Part shown: positions 51,724 through 60,938 of the stretch, piece by piece
How positions within the stretch are numbered: position 1 is the first letter of the stretch
How the letters are laid out: every line of letters starts with the position of its first letter
Assembly: GCA_020719845.1 (NCBI GenBank)
Contig: DYPP01000001.1
Location: 39,509-103,508, forward strand
Reading direction: 5' to 3'
Origin: Treponema denticola
GTDB lineage: Bacteria > Spirochaetota > Spirochaetia > Treponematales > Breznakiellaceae
Length of the DNA: 64,000 bases
Notes under the pieces: generated by a model
Told to the model about the DNA's origin: nothing
The model's input: the letters and a program-made list of their open reading frames with translations, nothing else
Databases searched by the model: none
Program-made: the position numbers and the translations under genes

Positions 51724-53037
51724 TTCCATCTCCGGCTCCGGACGGCTGCGGACCAGCGCCGCGGCCTCTTCAAAACCGAGGCCCTCCCGGTTTTCCCGGG
51801 TTGAAAGCCGGCGCAGCGTCAAGGGATCGACGAGCGGGGAGTCGCCGGGGATGAGTATCCAGTCGGCGCCCTTCTTTTCCGAAAGGGCGTACTGTTGGGG
51901 CAGTTTTTTCTGCTCCGTCAGCAGGTCGCAGGGGATACCGGCGGAGCGGAACCGGGTCGCCAGGACTTGGTAGGCGCCCGCCAGATTCTCGTCCACGCAG
52001 GCGATGGCCAGTCGGGCAAAGGATGCGGGACGGTTTGCTTCCCGCAGCGTCTCGAGGGCGGCGATCAGCCGGTCCAGCCCGATGGACGCGCCGACGCCGG
52101 GCATTTTTTCTTTGGAATAGAGGGCCGCCAGGTCGTCGTAGCGACCGCCGGAACAGACTGAGCCGATTTCCGGCAGGGCGTTCAAAAAAGTTTCGTAGAC
52201 CACTCCGGTATAGTAATCCAGCCCCCGGGTGATGGACGGGTCCAGTATAAAAATATCCGCCGCCCCGGCGTCGATCATGTAGCGCCGTAGTTGAGCCAGC
52301 CGCTCCGTGTCGGGACCGCATCCGCCGGCGGCGGCGGTCATGGCCGCCAGGGTCTCCTCGAAGGTTCCGCGGCTCCGGATGAAGTCCAGGACCGCCGCCC
52401 CTTTTTCGCCGCCCGCCAGCGCCGCCAGCTGCTCCCGCGTCGCCTCCCGGCCGATCTTGCCCAGCTTGTCCACGGTGCGGAGTATTTCCACCGCGTGGGA
52501 CTCTATGCCCAGATGGGCCAGGAATCGGTTGAAAACGCCCCGGTGATTCAGGCGGATGCTGACGTCCCCGACGCCGATGGACCGTAGAATTTCCCGCATC
52601 ATGAGCAGTATTTCAAAGTCCGCCAGCGGGCTTTCGCTGCCGACGATATCGAAATCGCACTGGGTGAATTCCCGGTATCGTCCGCGCTGCGTATTTTCGC
52701 CCCGCCACACCTTGGCCAGATGGTAGCGCTTGAAGGGCAGCGCCAGTTCTTCCCGGTGCAGGGCCATAAACCGGGCAAAGGGCACGGTCAGATCGAAGCG
52801 CAGGGCTACGTCCCGGTCGCCGTGGTCCCGGAAACGGTAAATCTGCTTTTCCGTTTCGCCGCCGCCCTTGCCCAGGAGGATTTCGGCGTATTCCAGAGCG
52901 GGGGTGTCGATGGGCACAAACCCGAAGGAACGGAAGCCGGCTTCGATCTTTTCGGACAGGATGCGCCGTTCTATCTCGGCGGCGGGAAGAAAATCCCGAA
53001 AACCCTTGAGCAGGCGGGGTTCGATGTTATTCGGCAT
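51718..53037 (-). CDS. hisS: Histidyl-tRNA synthetase
   Basis: 439 residues from ATG 53037 (GGAGAAG upstream). It has class II motif 1 (LLKGFRDFLP...), motif 2 KVWRGENTQRGRYREFTQCDFDIVG, the histidine-specific LDPSITRGLDYYTG, motif 3 GVGASIGLDRLIAAL and a C-terminal anticodon domain. It charges tRNA-His. It is transcribed alone, divergent from coaX. Confidence 0.96.
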   Translation of the reverse strand: MPNNIEPRLLKGFRDFLPAAEIERRILSEKIEAGFRSFGFVPIDTPALEYAEILLGKGGGETEKQIYRFRDHGDRDVALRFDLTVPFARFMALHREELALPFKRYHLAKVWRGENTQRGRYREFTQCDFDIVGSESPLADFEILLMMREILRSIGVGDVSIRLNHRGVFNRFLAHLGIESHAVEILRTVDKLGKIGREATREQLAALAGGEKGAAVLDFIRSRGTFEETLAAMTAAAGGCGPDTERLAQLRRYMIDAGAADIFILDPSITRGLDYYTGVVYETFLNALPEIGSVCSGGRYDDLAALYSKEKMPGVGASIGLDRLIAALETLREANRPASFARLAIACVDENLAGAYQVLATRFRSAGIPCDLLTEQKKLPQQYALSEKKGADWILIPGDSPLVDPLTLRRLSTRENREGLGFEEAAALVRSRPEPEMEA

Positions 53038-53121
53038 GGATGCTTCTCCGTATGGAAAAAAGTACGCTGTCCGGGTATGATGCCACGGATGGCGGGTGGA
53101 ACGCAAGCCGAAGGGGGACCG

Positions 53122-53913
53122 ATGCTGCTGGCGGTGGACGTGGGGAATTCCAATATTGTCGCGGGAATCTGGAACCAGGCAAAGCTGGAGCATAATTGGC
53201 GCATCCACACGGAGGCCAAGAAAACCGAGGATGAGTACGCGGGCATCTTCCGATCCCTGTTCCAGGATGCGTCCATCCATCCCGAAGACGTTACCGCGGT
53301 GGTGGTGTCGTCCGTGGTTCCTTCGCTCACCGACGCCATGGTGGCGATGCTCAAGCGCATCAGTGGCCGGGATCCGGTCCTGGTGGGGCCGGATCTCTAT
53401 GCGAGGCTGCCCATCACCGTGGTCAACCCCTACGAAGTGGGTGCCGACCTGGTCGCGGACGCCATGGCCGCCTGGGATAAGTGCCGGGGAGCCTGCGTGG
53501 TGGTGGACTTCGGCACGGCGCTCACCTTTACGGTCATCGACGCAACCGGCCTCATGCTGGGGGTGGCCATCGCGCCCGGCCTGAATACCGCAGTCAACGC
53601 CTTGTCCCGGGATACGGCCCAGCTGCCCTTTGTGCAGCTGGCGGCGCCGCCGGCGCCTTTCGGCAAGAATACGGTGCACGCCATTCAGGCCGGCGTGGTC
53701 TACGGCTTTACCGGGCTGGTGGAATCCATGATCGCCAGAATCCGGGCCGAAGTAGGTACGGATCTGCAGGTGATCGCCACCGGCGGACTCTGCGGCGTCG
53801 TAGCGCCGCTGACGACGGTATTTACCTACGTAGAACCCGATCTGACGCTTTACGGCTTGAAACTGATCTCCGACTGCGCTCAGGCGCCCTTGGAGCGCAA
53901 CCGGAACCAGTAG
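53122..53913 (+). CDS. coaX: Type III pantothenate kinase
   Basis: 263 residues from ATG 53122 (AAGGGGGA upstream). The family signature MLLAVDVGNSNIVAGIW, the pantothenate site NPYEVGADLVADA, the phosphate-binding DFGTALTFTVID, and GLNTAVNAL and TGGLCGV are all present. It makes 4'-phosphopantothenate, the first step of CoA synthesis, and is not feedback-inhibited by CoA in the known members. The 3' end overlaps the PilZ-like gene by 34 bases. Confidence 0.96.
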   Translation: MLLAVDVGNSNIVAGIWNQAKLEHNWRIHTEAKKTEDEYAGIFRSLFQDASIHPEDVTAVVVSSVVPSLTDAMVAMLKRISGRDPVLVGPDLYARLPITVVNPYEVGADLVADAMAAWDKCRGACVVVDFGTALTFTVIDATGLMLGVAIAPGLNTAVNALSRDTAQLPFVQLAAPPAPFGKNTVHAIQAGVVYGFTGLVESMIARIRAEVGTDLQVIATGGLCGVVAPLTTVFTYVEPDLTLYGLKLISDCAQAPLERNRNQ

Positions 53914-54680
53914 TCATCCATTATTTCCACCAATTCGGGACTGAAAGCCAGCAACGAGCGGGTTTTGATGATCCCCGTCGGCAGCCTTTGCACCGATACG
54001 ATGGTTCCGGCGATGGAAAAACGATATTTCTTGAAGTAGAGTTGATAGGCCACGGCGGTTCCCGGTGTCCGTTCCTGTGTAGAACCGCCCTCCAGATGCT
54101 CGATGTACTTGGTACTCAACGAAAACACCTGGATGCGGCGGCTGGATCCGGAGGGTTCGGTAACCGTGGCGTACTGGTTGTACCCGATGTGTCCGGCCGT
54201 ATCAGCGTTGACCCGCAGGTCGGTTTTTCCGTAATCCTCGTATTGGGTTCGCAACCTTTCCTGATGTTCCAGATGGCTGCCCAGAATATAAATAAAATCC
54301 TCCGGGGTGTTTTTAAAGTCGATGATGAACAGGCCGACGTTTTCCCGGTTCTGCATCTGGCCGACCCCGGCCAGCGTGCTGCGGATGAACAGTTTCAGCG
54401 GTTCAGTCCGGTTTTGATGGTTGAATTCCATTGAAAGACCGACGATGCCGTTGGTGTACTTATGAAAAAAACCCAATTCTTGTCTGGATAAGGAAGTCAG
54501 GAACAGGGACCGTTTGAAGCCGAACTGGAACGGCGCGCACAACAGGACGTAGTCGTCGATCTTCAAAAAACAATGGCTCTGATCAAGACCGAGCTGGGTC
54601 AGAGAATATTTATTGCACGCCACGGTCTGATCGGCAAAACGAGCCAGATACTGGGCCGCACCGCTGGGTATATTCGTCAT
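53880..54680 (-). CDS. Probable PilZ-related protein
   Basis: 266 residues from ATG 54680 (GGAGAGG upstream; a GTG 12 bases earlier is possible). No membrane segment. The last ~60 residues (FKKYRFSIAGTIVSVQRLPTG...LLAFSPELVEIMDDYWFRL) and the overall two-domain beta-rich layout resemble YcgR/PilZ proteins of spirochaetes. I cannot see a clean RxxxR or NxSxxG c-di-GMP signature, so nucleotide binding is uncertain. It is unusually AT-rich for the window and has its own promoter. Confidence 0.45.
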   Translation of the reverse strand: MTNIPSGAAQYLARFADQTVACNKYSLTQLGLDQSHCFLKIDDYVLLCAPFQFGFKRSLFLTSLSRQELGFFHKYTNGIVGLSMEFNHQNRTEPLKLFIRSTLAGVGQMQNRENVGLFIIDFKNTPEDFIYILGSHLEHQERLRTQYEDYGKTDLRVNADTAGHIGYNQYATVTEPSGSSRRIQVFSLSTKYIEHLEGGSTQERTPGTAVAYQLYFKKYRFSIAGTIVSVQRLPTGIIKTRSLLAFSPELVEIMDDYWFRLRSKGA

Positions 54681-54717
54681 CGACCTCTCCACTTTTTTAT
54701 GCCGCGAATTTGATTAC

Positions 54718-54746
54718 ATGATACATGAAAAGAACCGCTTATGCAA
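54718..54746 (-). promoter_or_regulatory. Promoter of the PilZ-like gene
   Basis: On the minus strand TTGCAT (54746-54741), 17 bases, TATCAT (54723-54718); the ATG lies 37 bases downstream with a good ribosome-binding site. The 60 bases upstream are strikingly AT-rich (54690-54790). Confidence 0.6.
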
Positions 54747-54781
54747 ATATATCCATATAAAATATGATATTATCAAATATC

Positions 54782-55885
54782 TCAAATATCCTCAAAACGT
54801 ATACCCTCCCCGGCGGGGATAAAGGTTCTGGCCCGGTGCCCGACGAGCGCTTCCGCCCAAGCCGGCTCCAACCCCGGGCGCAGCACTTTTTCCGTGCGCA
54901 GGACCCCGATGTCCCCGGCAGCGATCGTCTGACCGGGCTGGATGTCCCGCAGCGCGTGCACCGAGCGGTTGGTGCGTTGATGATTCATCTTTTCCGACGC
55001 CGCCAGCCGCTTGACGCCGTCGCCCAGAACCGCGTCCACCAACGCCGGGCCGCGTTCCGCGATCATCGCCGCGACGGCAGCGTCCGGCCCGGCGGCGGAA
55101 GCGGCGCGCACGGCGGCCGCCATGCGGGCAAAATCTTCGGGCGGTTGGGCTATCGGATCGTCCAGGCCGGGATCGGAACGGGAAAGGCAAAAGTGCTTTT
55201 CGATCGCGACGGCGCCCATGGCCACGGCCAGGGTGGGCACCAGCACGGGATCCAGGCTGTGGTCGCTGACCCCGACGGGCACGCCGAAGACGGACCGCAG
55301 GCCGGTCAGGACGCGGAGATTATAATCGCTTTCGGGAGCGGGGTAGGCGGTGACGCAGTGCAGCAGACACGCCGACGCAGTTTCAAAAGCCGCCAGGGCG
55401 CGTTCGATATCCGCCAGGGTGGAAACCCCGGAGGATAAAAAAGTGGGCAGTCCGTAGGAGGCTACTTCCTGGATCAGGGCGGAAAAATTGAGCTCCGGCG
55501 ACGCGATCTTGAAGGCCGTCTGACCCAAGGAGCGCAGTTCCCGGGCGCTGCGCAGGCCAAAAGGCGTACACAGGAACAGCAAGCTCCGGGATTCGGCGTA
55601 ATCCTTTGCGGCGGCAAAAAAATCAAAGGGCATCTCCAATCGTCTGAACCGGTCGTAGAGCCGGATGTTCCCCCCCGGCAAGGGGACGTCCCCGGTGTTG
55701 GGGTGCAGAATTTCATCCGCGTAGACCAATTGGAATTTGACGCAGTCCGCCCCGGCTTCCGCCGCGGCGTCGATCAAATCCCGCGCCCTGCCCAGATCGG
55801 CACCGTGGGCGGTACCCAGTTCGGCGATGATCATGACCCGGGCTGGTCCGTATTTTACGCCTTCGATCTCCAATTCATGTACCAT
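54782..55885 (-). CDS. neuB: NeuB-family sialic/nonulosonic acid synthase
   Basis: 367 residues from ATG 55885; ATG 55900 would add five residues. The NeuB barrel is shown by VMIIAELGTAHGADLGRARDLI, ADCVKFQLVYADE, KIASPELNF, SSGVSTLADIERAL, GVSDHSLD and VAIEKHF. A C-terminal SAF (antifreeze-like) domain (about 305-367) closes it. The enzyme condenses PEP with an N-acyl hexosamine to give sialic, legionaminic or pseudaminic acid. No other nonulosonate genes are adjacent, so the product and its use (surface glycan or flagellin) are open. Confidence 0.88.
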   Translation of the reverse strand: MVHELEIEGVKYGPARVMIIAELGTAHGADLGRARDLIDAAAEAGADCVKFQLVYADEILHPNTGDVPLPGGNIRLYDRFRRLEMPFDFFAAAKDYAESRSLLFLCTPFGLRSARELRSLGQTAFKIASPELNFSALIQEVASYGLPTFLSSGVSTLADIERALAAFETASACLLHCVTAYPAPESDYNLRVLTGLRSVFGVPVGVSDHSLDPVLVPTLAVAMGAVAIEKHFCLSRSDPGLDDPIAQPPEDFARMAAAVRAASAAGPDAAVAAMIAERGPALVDAVLGDGVKRLAASEKMNHQRTNRSVHALRDIQPGQTIAAGDIGVLRTEKVLRPGLEPAWAEALVGHRARTFIPAGEGIRFEDI

Positions 55886-55954
55886 GGCGTATATTCCCAT
55901 TCCCCCGGCGTCCCTGTCAATCAATCCCGGATGCGTTTATTTTTTCAGCATCCC

Positions 55955-55983
55955 TCGACAAGGACTGACTCTTGGGCTATTAT
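55955..55983 (+). promoter_or_regulatory. Promoter of the zinc-ribbon gene
   Basis: TCGACA (55955-55960), 17 bases, TATTAT (55978-55983); ATG 56021 follows with GATAAGGAG upstream. Confidence 0.5.
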
Positions 55984-56020
55984 TTCATCAGTACGGTAAA
56001 ACGGAGATAAGGAGCCGACC

Positions 56021-56254
56021 ATGAAAACCCTCGCGTGCGACGTCTGCAAACGCGCCATTCAAAATCCCATCAAGGATAGGAATTATTATCATATTGAAAA
56101 TCGCGATCTATGCGAACCCTGCAAGGAAAACCTTGATCTGATCTTGAAACCCGTCGTCCGGTCCAAGCATCCCTTCAATTATGAATGGTATGAACGCCTG
56201 ATCATGGATTCCATCGAAAAGGCCGTCCGCAAGGGAAAATTCGAGGCCGTCTGA
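56021..56254 (+). CDS. Small zinc-ribbon-like protein of unknown function
   Basis: 77 residues with two CxxC pairs (ACDVCKRA; LCEPCKEN) 25 residues apart, which should bind one zinc, then a basic helical tail (YERLIMDSIEKAVRKGKFE). AAGGAG is well placed before ATG 56021. It could bind nucleic acid or a protein partner; no family is recognised. The stop sits in a perfect small palindrome (56249-56264). Confidence 0.65.
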   Translation: MKTLACDVCKRAIQNPIKDRNYYHIENRDLCEPCKENLDLILKPVVRSKHPFNYEWYERLIMDSIEKAVRKGKFEAV

Positions 56255-56324
56255 TAAATCAGACATCTTAAAAACGTTTATCCATACTCGAATAGATCCT
56301 TGTTTTACCAGGGTTTTGGAACGC

Positions 56325-56354
56325 TTGACACATTTTTTCAGCCTATGGTATCAA
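56325..56354 (+). promoter_or_regulatory. Promoter of the yebC-ruvCAB-queA operon
   Basis: TTGACA (56325-56330), 18 bases, TATCAA (56349-56354); yebC starts 27 bases later with AAGGAG. Confidence 0.6.
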
Positions 56355-56380
56355 TAGGGGAGCTTTTTCAAGGAGTTACC

Positions 56381-57121
56381 ATGTCCGGTCACAGTAAATG
56401 GGCCACCATCAAACACAAGAAGGGTGCCGCGGACGCCAAGCGCGGTCAGATGTTTACCAAGCTGATCAAAGAAATTTCCATCGCCGCCCGCATGGGCGGG
56501 GGTGATCCCGACGGCAATCCCCGTCTCCGGACGGCCATCCTCAAAGCCCGGGGCGCCAACATGCCCAAAGACAACGTAGACCGGGCGATCAAGAAGGGCA
56601 CCGGTGAGCTCGAGGGCGTCAACTATGAAGAACTGGTCTACGAAGCCTACGCTCCCGGCGGCGTCGCCGTCCTGATTGAAGTCCTGACGGACAATAAAAA
56701 CCGCGCCGCCGCGGACGTGCGCAACATACTGACCCGCTCCGGCGGTTCCCTGGCCACTTCCGGCGCCGTATCGCGGCTCTTCAAACGGCAGGGCATCATC
56801 ACCTTTGACGGTGAAAAATATACCGAGGATCAGATCATGGAAGCCGCCCTGGAAGGCGGAGCCGAAGACGTAGCCACTTCCGACGGCGTGATCGAGGTGG
56901 TAACCGCTCCGGAAGACTTCGAATCCGTGCTCAACGCCCTGAACGCCCAGCAGTTTGAGTCCATGAGCGCCGAAATCAGCATGGTTCCGGAAGTTGAAGT
57001 CGAACTGGATAAAGACGCGACTTCCAAAGCCCTGCGTCTGATCGACCGGCTGGAAGAAAACGACGACGTGCAGAACGTCTATTCCAACGTGGCCATTCCG
57101 GAAGGGTACGAGGAAGAGTAG
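56381..57121 (+). CDS. yebC: YebC/PmpR family protein
   Basis: 246 residues from ATG 56381. It begins SGHSKWATIKHKKGAADAKRGQMFTKLIKEI and contains MPKDNVDRAIKKGTGE and the YEAYAPGGVAVLIE segment, all diagnostic. YebC proteins were called transcription regulators; recent work assigns some to relief of ribosome stalling at proline runs. It heads the Holliday-junction operon, a common arrangement in bacteria. Confidence 0.96.
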   Translation: MSGHSKWATIKHKKGAADAKRGQMFTKLIKEISIAARMGGGDPDGNPRLRTAILKARGANMPKDNVDRAIKKGTGELEGVNYEELVYEAYAPGGVAVLIEVLTDNKNRAAADVRNILTRSGGSLATSGAVSRLFKRQGIITFDGEKYTEDQIMEAALEGGAEDVATSDGVIEVVTAPEDFESVLNALNAQQFESMSAEISMVPEVEVELDKDATSKALRLIDRLEENDDVQNVYSNVAIPEGYEEE

Positions 57122-57129
57122 AGGCGGTT

Positions 57130-57645
57130 TTGTCGGCGGACCGGACGCGACGCATCATCGGGGTCGATCCCGGCCTGGCATCCACCGGCTGGGGCGTGCT
57201 TGACGTGCTGGGCAGCCGTATTGTCTACGTCGCCCATGGTCATATACAAACGAAGGCAGGCGTTCCCCGTTCGGAACGCCTTTTTTACATCTACGCTGCC
57301 TTCCGATCCGTTCTGGAAAGCTACGCGCCGACGGAATCCGCCGTTGAAACCCTCTATTTTGCCAAAAACGTATCCAGCGCCCTGCCGGTGGCCGAAGCCC
57401 GGGGCGTCCTGTCCATGGCCTTGGCAGAACGGGGCATCGTGGTGCGGGAGTTTACGCCGATGGCCATCAAGCAGGCCGTGGTGGGGCGGGGCTCTGCGGA
57501 TAAAGCCCAGGTGCAGGAATTGGTGCGCCTGATACTGGGTTTGGCGACCATCCCCAAACCGGACCACGCCGCCGACGCCTTGGGCGCGGCCGTCTGCAGC
57601 GCCCATACGCTGAACCTTGCGCCGGTCCGGCCCTCCGGGCTATAG
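57130..57645 (+). CDS. ruvC: Holliday junction resolvase RuvC
   Basis: 171 residues from TTG 57130 with GAGGCGG just upstream. Catalytic acidic residues are in IGVDPGLASTGWG, AVETLYFAKN and KPDHAADALGAAV. The dimeric nuclease cuts four-way junctions. It is typical in length and 8 bases after yebC. Confidence 0.95.
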   Translation: MSADRTRRIIGVDPGLASTGWGVLDVLGSRIVYVAHGHIQTKAGVPRSERLFYIYAAFRSVLESYAPTESAVETLYFAKNVSSALPVAEARGVLSMALAERGIVVREFTPMAIKQAVVGRGSADKAQVQELVRLILGLATIPKPDHAADALGAAVCSAHTLNLAPVRPSGL

Positions 57646-57652
57646 TCGGAGT

Positions 57653-58246
57653 ATGTTCAACAGCATTCAGGGTGAGATAACCGAAAAACAGGGCGAGACG
57701 GTGCGCATCCAGACCGGGGGCGTCGAATGGGATATCGCGGTGCCCGCTTCGGACACGCTTCTGCTTCCCGCGGCGGGCGAACAAGGACGCGTGTTCGTCT
57801 GGCTCTACCACCGGGAAGACCAGATGCGCCTGTACGGTTTTATCGACGAACAGCGGCGGTCTACTTTTTTGGAGCTGAACAAGGTGGAAGGCATCGGACC
57901 CCGGCAGGCGCTCAAGATTATGAGCGGTATACGGCAAGTAGACCTGGAGCGTGCCCTGGATACCGAAGACGTAGGCCGTCTGGAAGCGGTCCCGGGTTTG
58001 GGCAAGAAAACCGCCCAAAAAATGATTCTGGCTTTAAAGGGAAAACTGGCCCGGGAGCCGGCGACCGTTCAGGGACCGGCGGCGCACGCCGATTTGGTCG
58101 CGGCCCTGGCGGATATGGGCTATGACCGCAAGGCGGCGGCCGACGCGATCAGTAAGGCGGCGTCGGAATTGGGAGCGGAAGCCGGTGGTCCGGAACACGA
58201 AAAAGCGCTCTTCAAACGGGCTATCGTGTTGCTGAGCGGCGTGTAG
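57653..58246 (+). CDS. ruvA: Holliday junction DNA helicase subunit RuvA
   Basis: 197 residues from ATG 57653 (MFNSIQGEI), where GGAG is only one base away, so initiation may rely on coupling to ruvC. An OB fold (1-62, [13 protein letters not shown]), helix-hairpin-helix motifs ([28 protein letters not shown]) and a C-terminal domain III that binds RuvB ([16 protein letters not shown]) are present. The linker before domain III is short. Confidence 0.95.
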   Translation: MFNSIQGEITEKQGETVRIQTGGVEWDIAVPASDTLLLPAAGEQGRVFVWLYHREDQMRLYGFIDEQRRSTFLELNKVEGIGPRQALKIMSGIRQVDLERALDTEDVGRLEAVPGLGKKTAQKMILALKGKLAREPATVQGPAAHADLVAALADMGYDRKAAADAISKAASELGAEAGGPEHEKALFKRAIVLLSGV

Positions 58247-58259
58247 GGGAGGTCCCGGG

Positions 58260-59300
58260 ATGGCCCACGAAGCTTCCGAGGGAGCCGCCTTGCTCCACGC
58301 CGAGACCCTGCAGGACGAGGATCGCCGGGACCTTTCGCTGCGTCCCCGCAGTCTGACCGAATTTCTCGGCCAGGCGGCGATGAAGGAGAACCTTTCGGTG
58401 TTCATCGCCGCTGCCCGGGAGCGGCGGGAAAGCCTGGATCATCTCTTCCTGATCGGACCACCCGGACTGGGCAAAACCACGCTGGCCCAGGTGGTGGCCA
58501 ACGAACTCGGCGCCGACTTCAAGGTAACTTCCGCTCCGGCCCTGGATAAGCCCAAAGATCTGGCGGGCATCCTGACCGCCGTGACCGAGCGGACCGTATT
58601 CTTCATCGACGAAATTCACCGACTAAAACCGATTATTGAAGAAATGCTCTACATCGCCATGGAGGACTACGAACTGGACTGGATCATCGGACAGGGGCCC
58701 AGCGCCCGGACGATCCGGATTCCCATTCCGCCGTTTACCCTGGTGGGCGCCACGACCAAGGCCGGCATGGTCTCCAGTCCGCTGATCAGCCGTTTCGGGA
58801 TTTCCTTTCGCTTTTCCTTCTACGAGCCCGCCGACATGGAAGCCATCGTGCGCCGATCGGCGGGAATCCTGCAGATTCCGGTGGATGCCGACGCGGCGTC
58901 CCTGCTGGCCGCTTCCGCCCGGGGTACGCCCCGGGTGGCCAATCGGCTGCTCCGGCGGATGCGGGACTACGCTCAGGTGCTGGGCCAGGGCCGGATTACC
59001 CGGAGCGTGGTCGCCGAGGGGCTCAAACGGCTGGAGATCGACGAACTGGGCCTGGAACGCTACGACCGGGAAATTCTCAAGATCATCATCGAACGGTACA
59101 ACGGCGGTCCGGTGGGCGCGGAGACCCTGGCCATCTCGGTGGGCGAAGCGGTGGATACGCTGGAAGATTACTACGAACCCTACCTGATCCAGATCGGACT
59201 GCTGCAGCGGACGCCCCGGGGACGGGTGGCTACCGCCTACGCCTATGAGCATTTAAAGCTGGAAAAGAGGGCGAATGGAAACGACGGACTACTATTTTGA
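58260..59300 (+). CDS. ruvB: Holliday junction DNA helicase motor RuvB
   Basis: 346 residues from ATG 58260 (GGGGAGG upstream). RuvB marks are [12 protein letters not shown], Walker [13 protein letters not shown], Walker [11 protein letters not shown], sensor 1 GATTKAGM, the arginine finger region [12 protein letters not shown], and a winged-helix end [13 protein letters not shown]. With RuvA it drives branch migration. The last 26 bases overlap queA in another frame. Confidence 0.97.
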   Translation: MAHEASEGAALLHAETLQDEDRRDLSLRPRSLTEFLGQAAMKENLSVFIAAARERRESLDHLFLIGPPGLGKTTLAQVVANELGADFKVTSAPALDKPKDLAGILTAVTERTVFFIDEIHRLKPIIEEMLYIAMEDYELDWIIGQGPSARTIRIPIPPFTLVGATTKAGMVSSPLISRFGISFRFSFYEPADMEAIVRRSAGILQIPVDADAASLLAASARGTPRVANRLLRRMRDYAQVLGQGRITRSVVAEGLKRLEIDELGLERYDREILKIIIERYNGGPVGAETLAISVGEAVDTLEDYYEPYLIQIGLLQRTPRGRVATAYAYEHLKLEKRANGNDGLLF

Positions 59301-60306
59301 ACTTCCGGAGGAACTGATTGCCCAGTTTCCGGCGCCGGAACGGGGCGCAAGCCGGTTGCTGGTATTGAACCGCGGACCGGGCACGTACGATCATCGGAAA
59401 GTCGCGGACCTGCCCGCTTTGCTCGCGCCGGGCACGCTGCTGGTGTTCAACGATTCCCGGGTGCGCAAGGCGCGCCTGTATGGCCGGTCCGCCGCGAGCG
59501 GCGCCCTGGCGGAGTTCCTGCTGCTCGACCGTCTGGGCGACGGCCTCTGGCGGACGGTGGCCAAGCGCGCCAAACGCCGCCGTCCGGGGGACCGTTTTTT
59601 GTTCGGCGCCGATGCGGGCGACCATATCAGCGGCGTCATCGCCGGTGAAGAGGGCGAGTTCCGGCTGCTCCGTTTTGAGAAGGACATCGACGACCTCTGG
59701 CTGGACCGCAACGGACACGTTCCGCTGCCGCCCTATATCAAGCGGCCGGATGCGGCGGCGGACGATGACCGTTACCAGACCGTCTACTCCCGGTCGGTGG
59801 GATCCGCCGCAGCGCCCACCGCAGGGCTGCATTTTACCCCCGACCTCCTGCAAGCCCTCTCCCGGCGGGGAATCGAAACCGCTTTTATCACGCTCCACGT
59901 CGGCTTGGGCACCTTTCTGCCGGTGCGCGCCCAGCGGCTGGAGGATCACGTCATGCACGAAGAAGCCTATTTTATCAGTCCGGACACCGTCCGGGCCGTA
60001 GAGCGGGCGTACGCCGCGGGTCGGCCGATCGTGGCGGTGGGCACTACCAGCGTACGGACCCTGGAATCAGCCTGGCAGGACGGAAAGTTGCGGGGTGGGG
60101 AAGGGCGGACCAGCATTTTCATCTATCCGGGCTATCAATTCAAGCTGGTGTCCGGCTTGTTCACCAATTTCCACACCCCGGAATCAACCCTGCTCATGCT
60201 GGTGTCCGCGTTTGCCGGTCGGGAGATGATTATGGAAGCATACGCCGAAGCGATCCGGGAACGGTACCGGTTTTTCAGCTACGGCGACGCGATGCTCGTC
60301 GTCTAG
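59275..60306 (+). CDS. queA: S-adenosylmethionine:tRNA ribosyltransferase-isomerase
   Basis: 343 residues from ATG 59275, inside ruvB, with GAGGG upstream. Motifs: [68 protein letters not shown] and [13 protein letters not shown]. It adds the epoxycyclopentanediol of queuosine to tRNA. The stop overlaps the opposite-strand stop at CTAG. Confidence 0.96.
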   Translation: METTDYYFELPEELIAQFPAPERGASRLLVLNRGPGTYDHRKVADLPALLAPGTLLVFNDSRVRKARLYGRSAASGALAEFLLLDRLGDGLWRTVAKRAKRRRPGDRFLFGADAGDHISGVIAGEEGEFRLLRFEKDIDDLWLDRNGHVPLPPYIKRPDAAADDDRYQTVYSRSVGSAAAPTAGLHFTPDLLQALSRRGIETAFITLHVGLGTFLPVRAQRLEDHVMHEEAYFISPDTVRAVERAYAAGRPIVAVGTTSVRTLESAWQDGKLRGGEGRTSIFIYPGYQFKLVSGLFTNFHTPESTLLMLVSAFAGREMIMEAYAEAIRERYRFFSYGDAMLVV

Positions 60307-60938
60307 TAGGTGGTTTCATCCATGGCTTCGAATTGCGCCCGAACCTTGGCCAGGGAGTCCAGTTCGCGTTGGATGATCTTTGCATAGTCCAGCGATTTAT
60401 CGCTTATGCGGCTGGATTCGTCTTCCCAGAACTGAACCCGTTCCAGGTTGATCCAGCGGAAAACCGGCGCCTGGGCTTTCTGTGACCATTTTTGGGCGTC
60501 CTGCCAGTAAGACAGGGCGGAGCGGAAGCAGGTTTCCGCGGTTTTGAGGCTTTCCAGGTTTTGTTCTTTCCAGGGCGCGTTGTAGAAATAGGCGTGTCGT
60601 TTGTTCCATTTTTCGCCCAGAAAAAGGTATTGCTCGATCAGTTTGAGGTTTACGTGCATCATGAACAGATGGCGGTATTTTTCCCACTGCACCGGATCTT
60701 CGATCAGCGCCAGGGCGTACAGGGGGTTGGCGAAGTCCGCCTTCAGGGCCTGTTCCAGCCAATAGATGTTTTCCATGGTGTCATCCGGATACTGGATATA
60801 GTGCAGGTGGTAGAGCCGGTAGTATTGTTCCTTGTACTGGACGTAGTAGGCTCCGGCCCCCGCTGCGGGCAGGACCAACAAGATCGCCGCGGCCAGGAGC
60901 GGGGACACCAGTCTATGCGGAAGCTTCTGTAGGTTCAC
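60303..60938 (-). CDS. Membrane-anchored protein downstream of tmk, unknown function
   Basis: 211 residues from GTG 60938 (GTGA overlap with tmk). One N-terminal hydrophobic segment (about 12-32, PLLAAAILLVLPAAGAGAYYV) is followed by a Tyr/Trp/Gln-rich helical domain (YYRLYHLHYIQYPDDTMENIYWLEQALKADFANPLYALALI). It is probably a periplasmic domain on a membrane anchor or an uncut signal. No catalytic motif seen. Coupling to tmk may simply be a shared transcript. Confidence 0.65.
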   Translation of the reverse strand: MNLQKLPHRLVSPLLAAAILLVLPAAGAGAYYVQYKEQYYRLYHLHYIQYPDDTMENIYWLEQALKADFANPLYALALIEDPVQWEKYRHLFMMHVNLKLIEQYLFLGEKWNKRHAYFYNAPWKEQNLESLKTAETCFRSALSYWQDAQKWSQKAQAPVFRWINLERVQFWEDESSRISDKSLDYAKIIQRELDSLAKVRAQFEAMDETTY

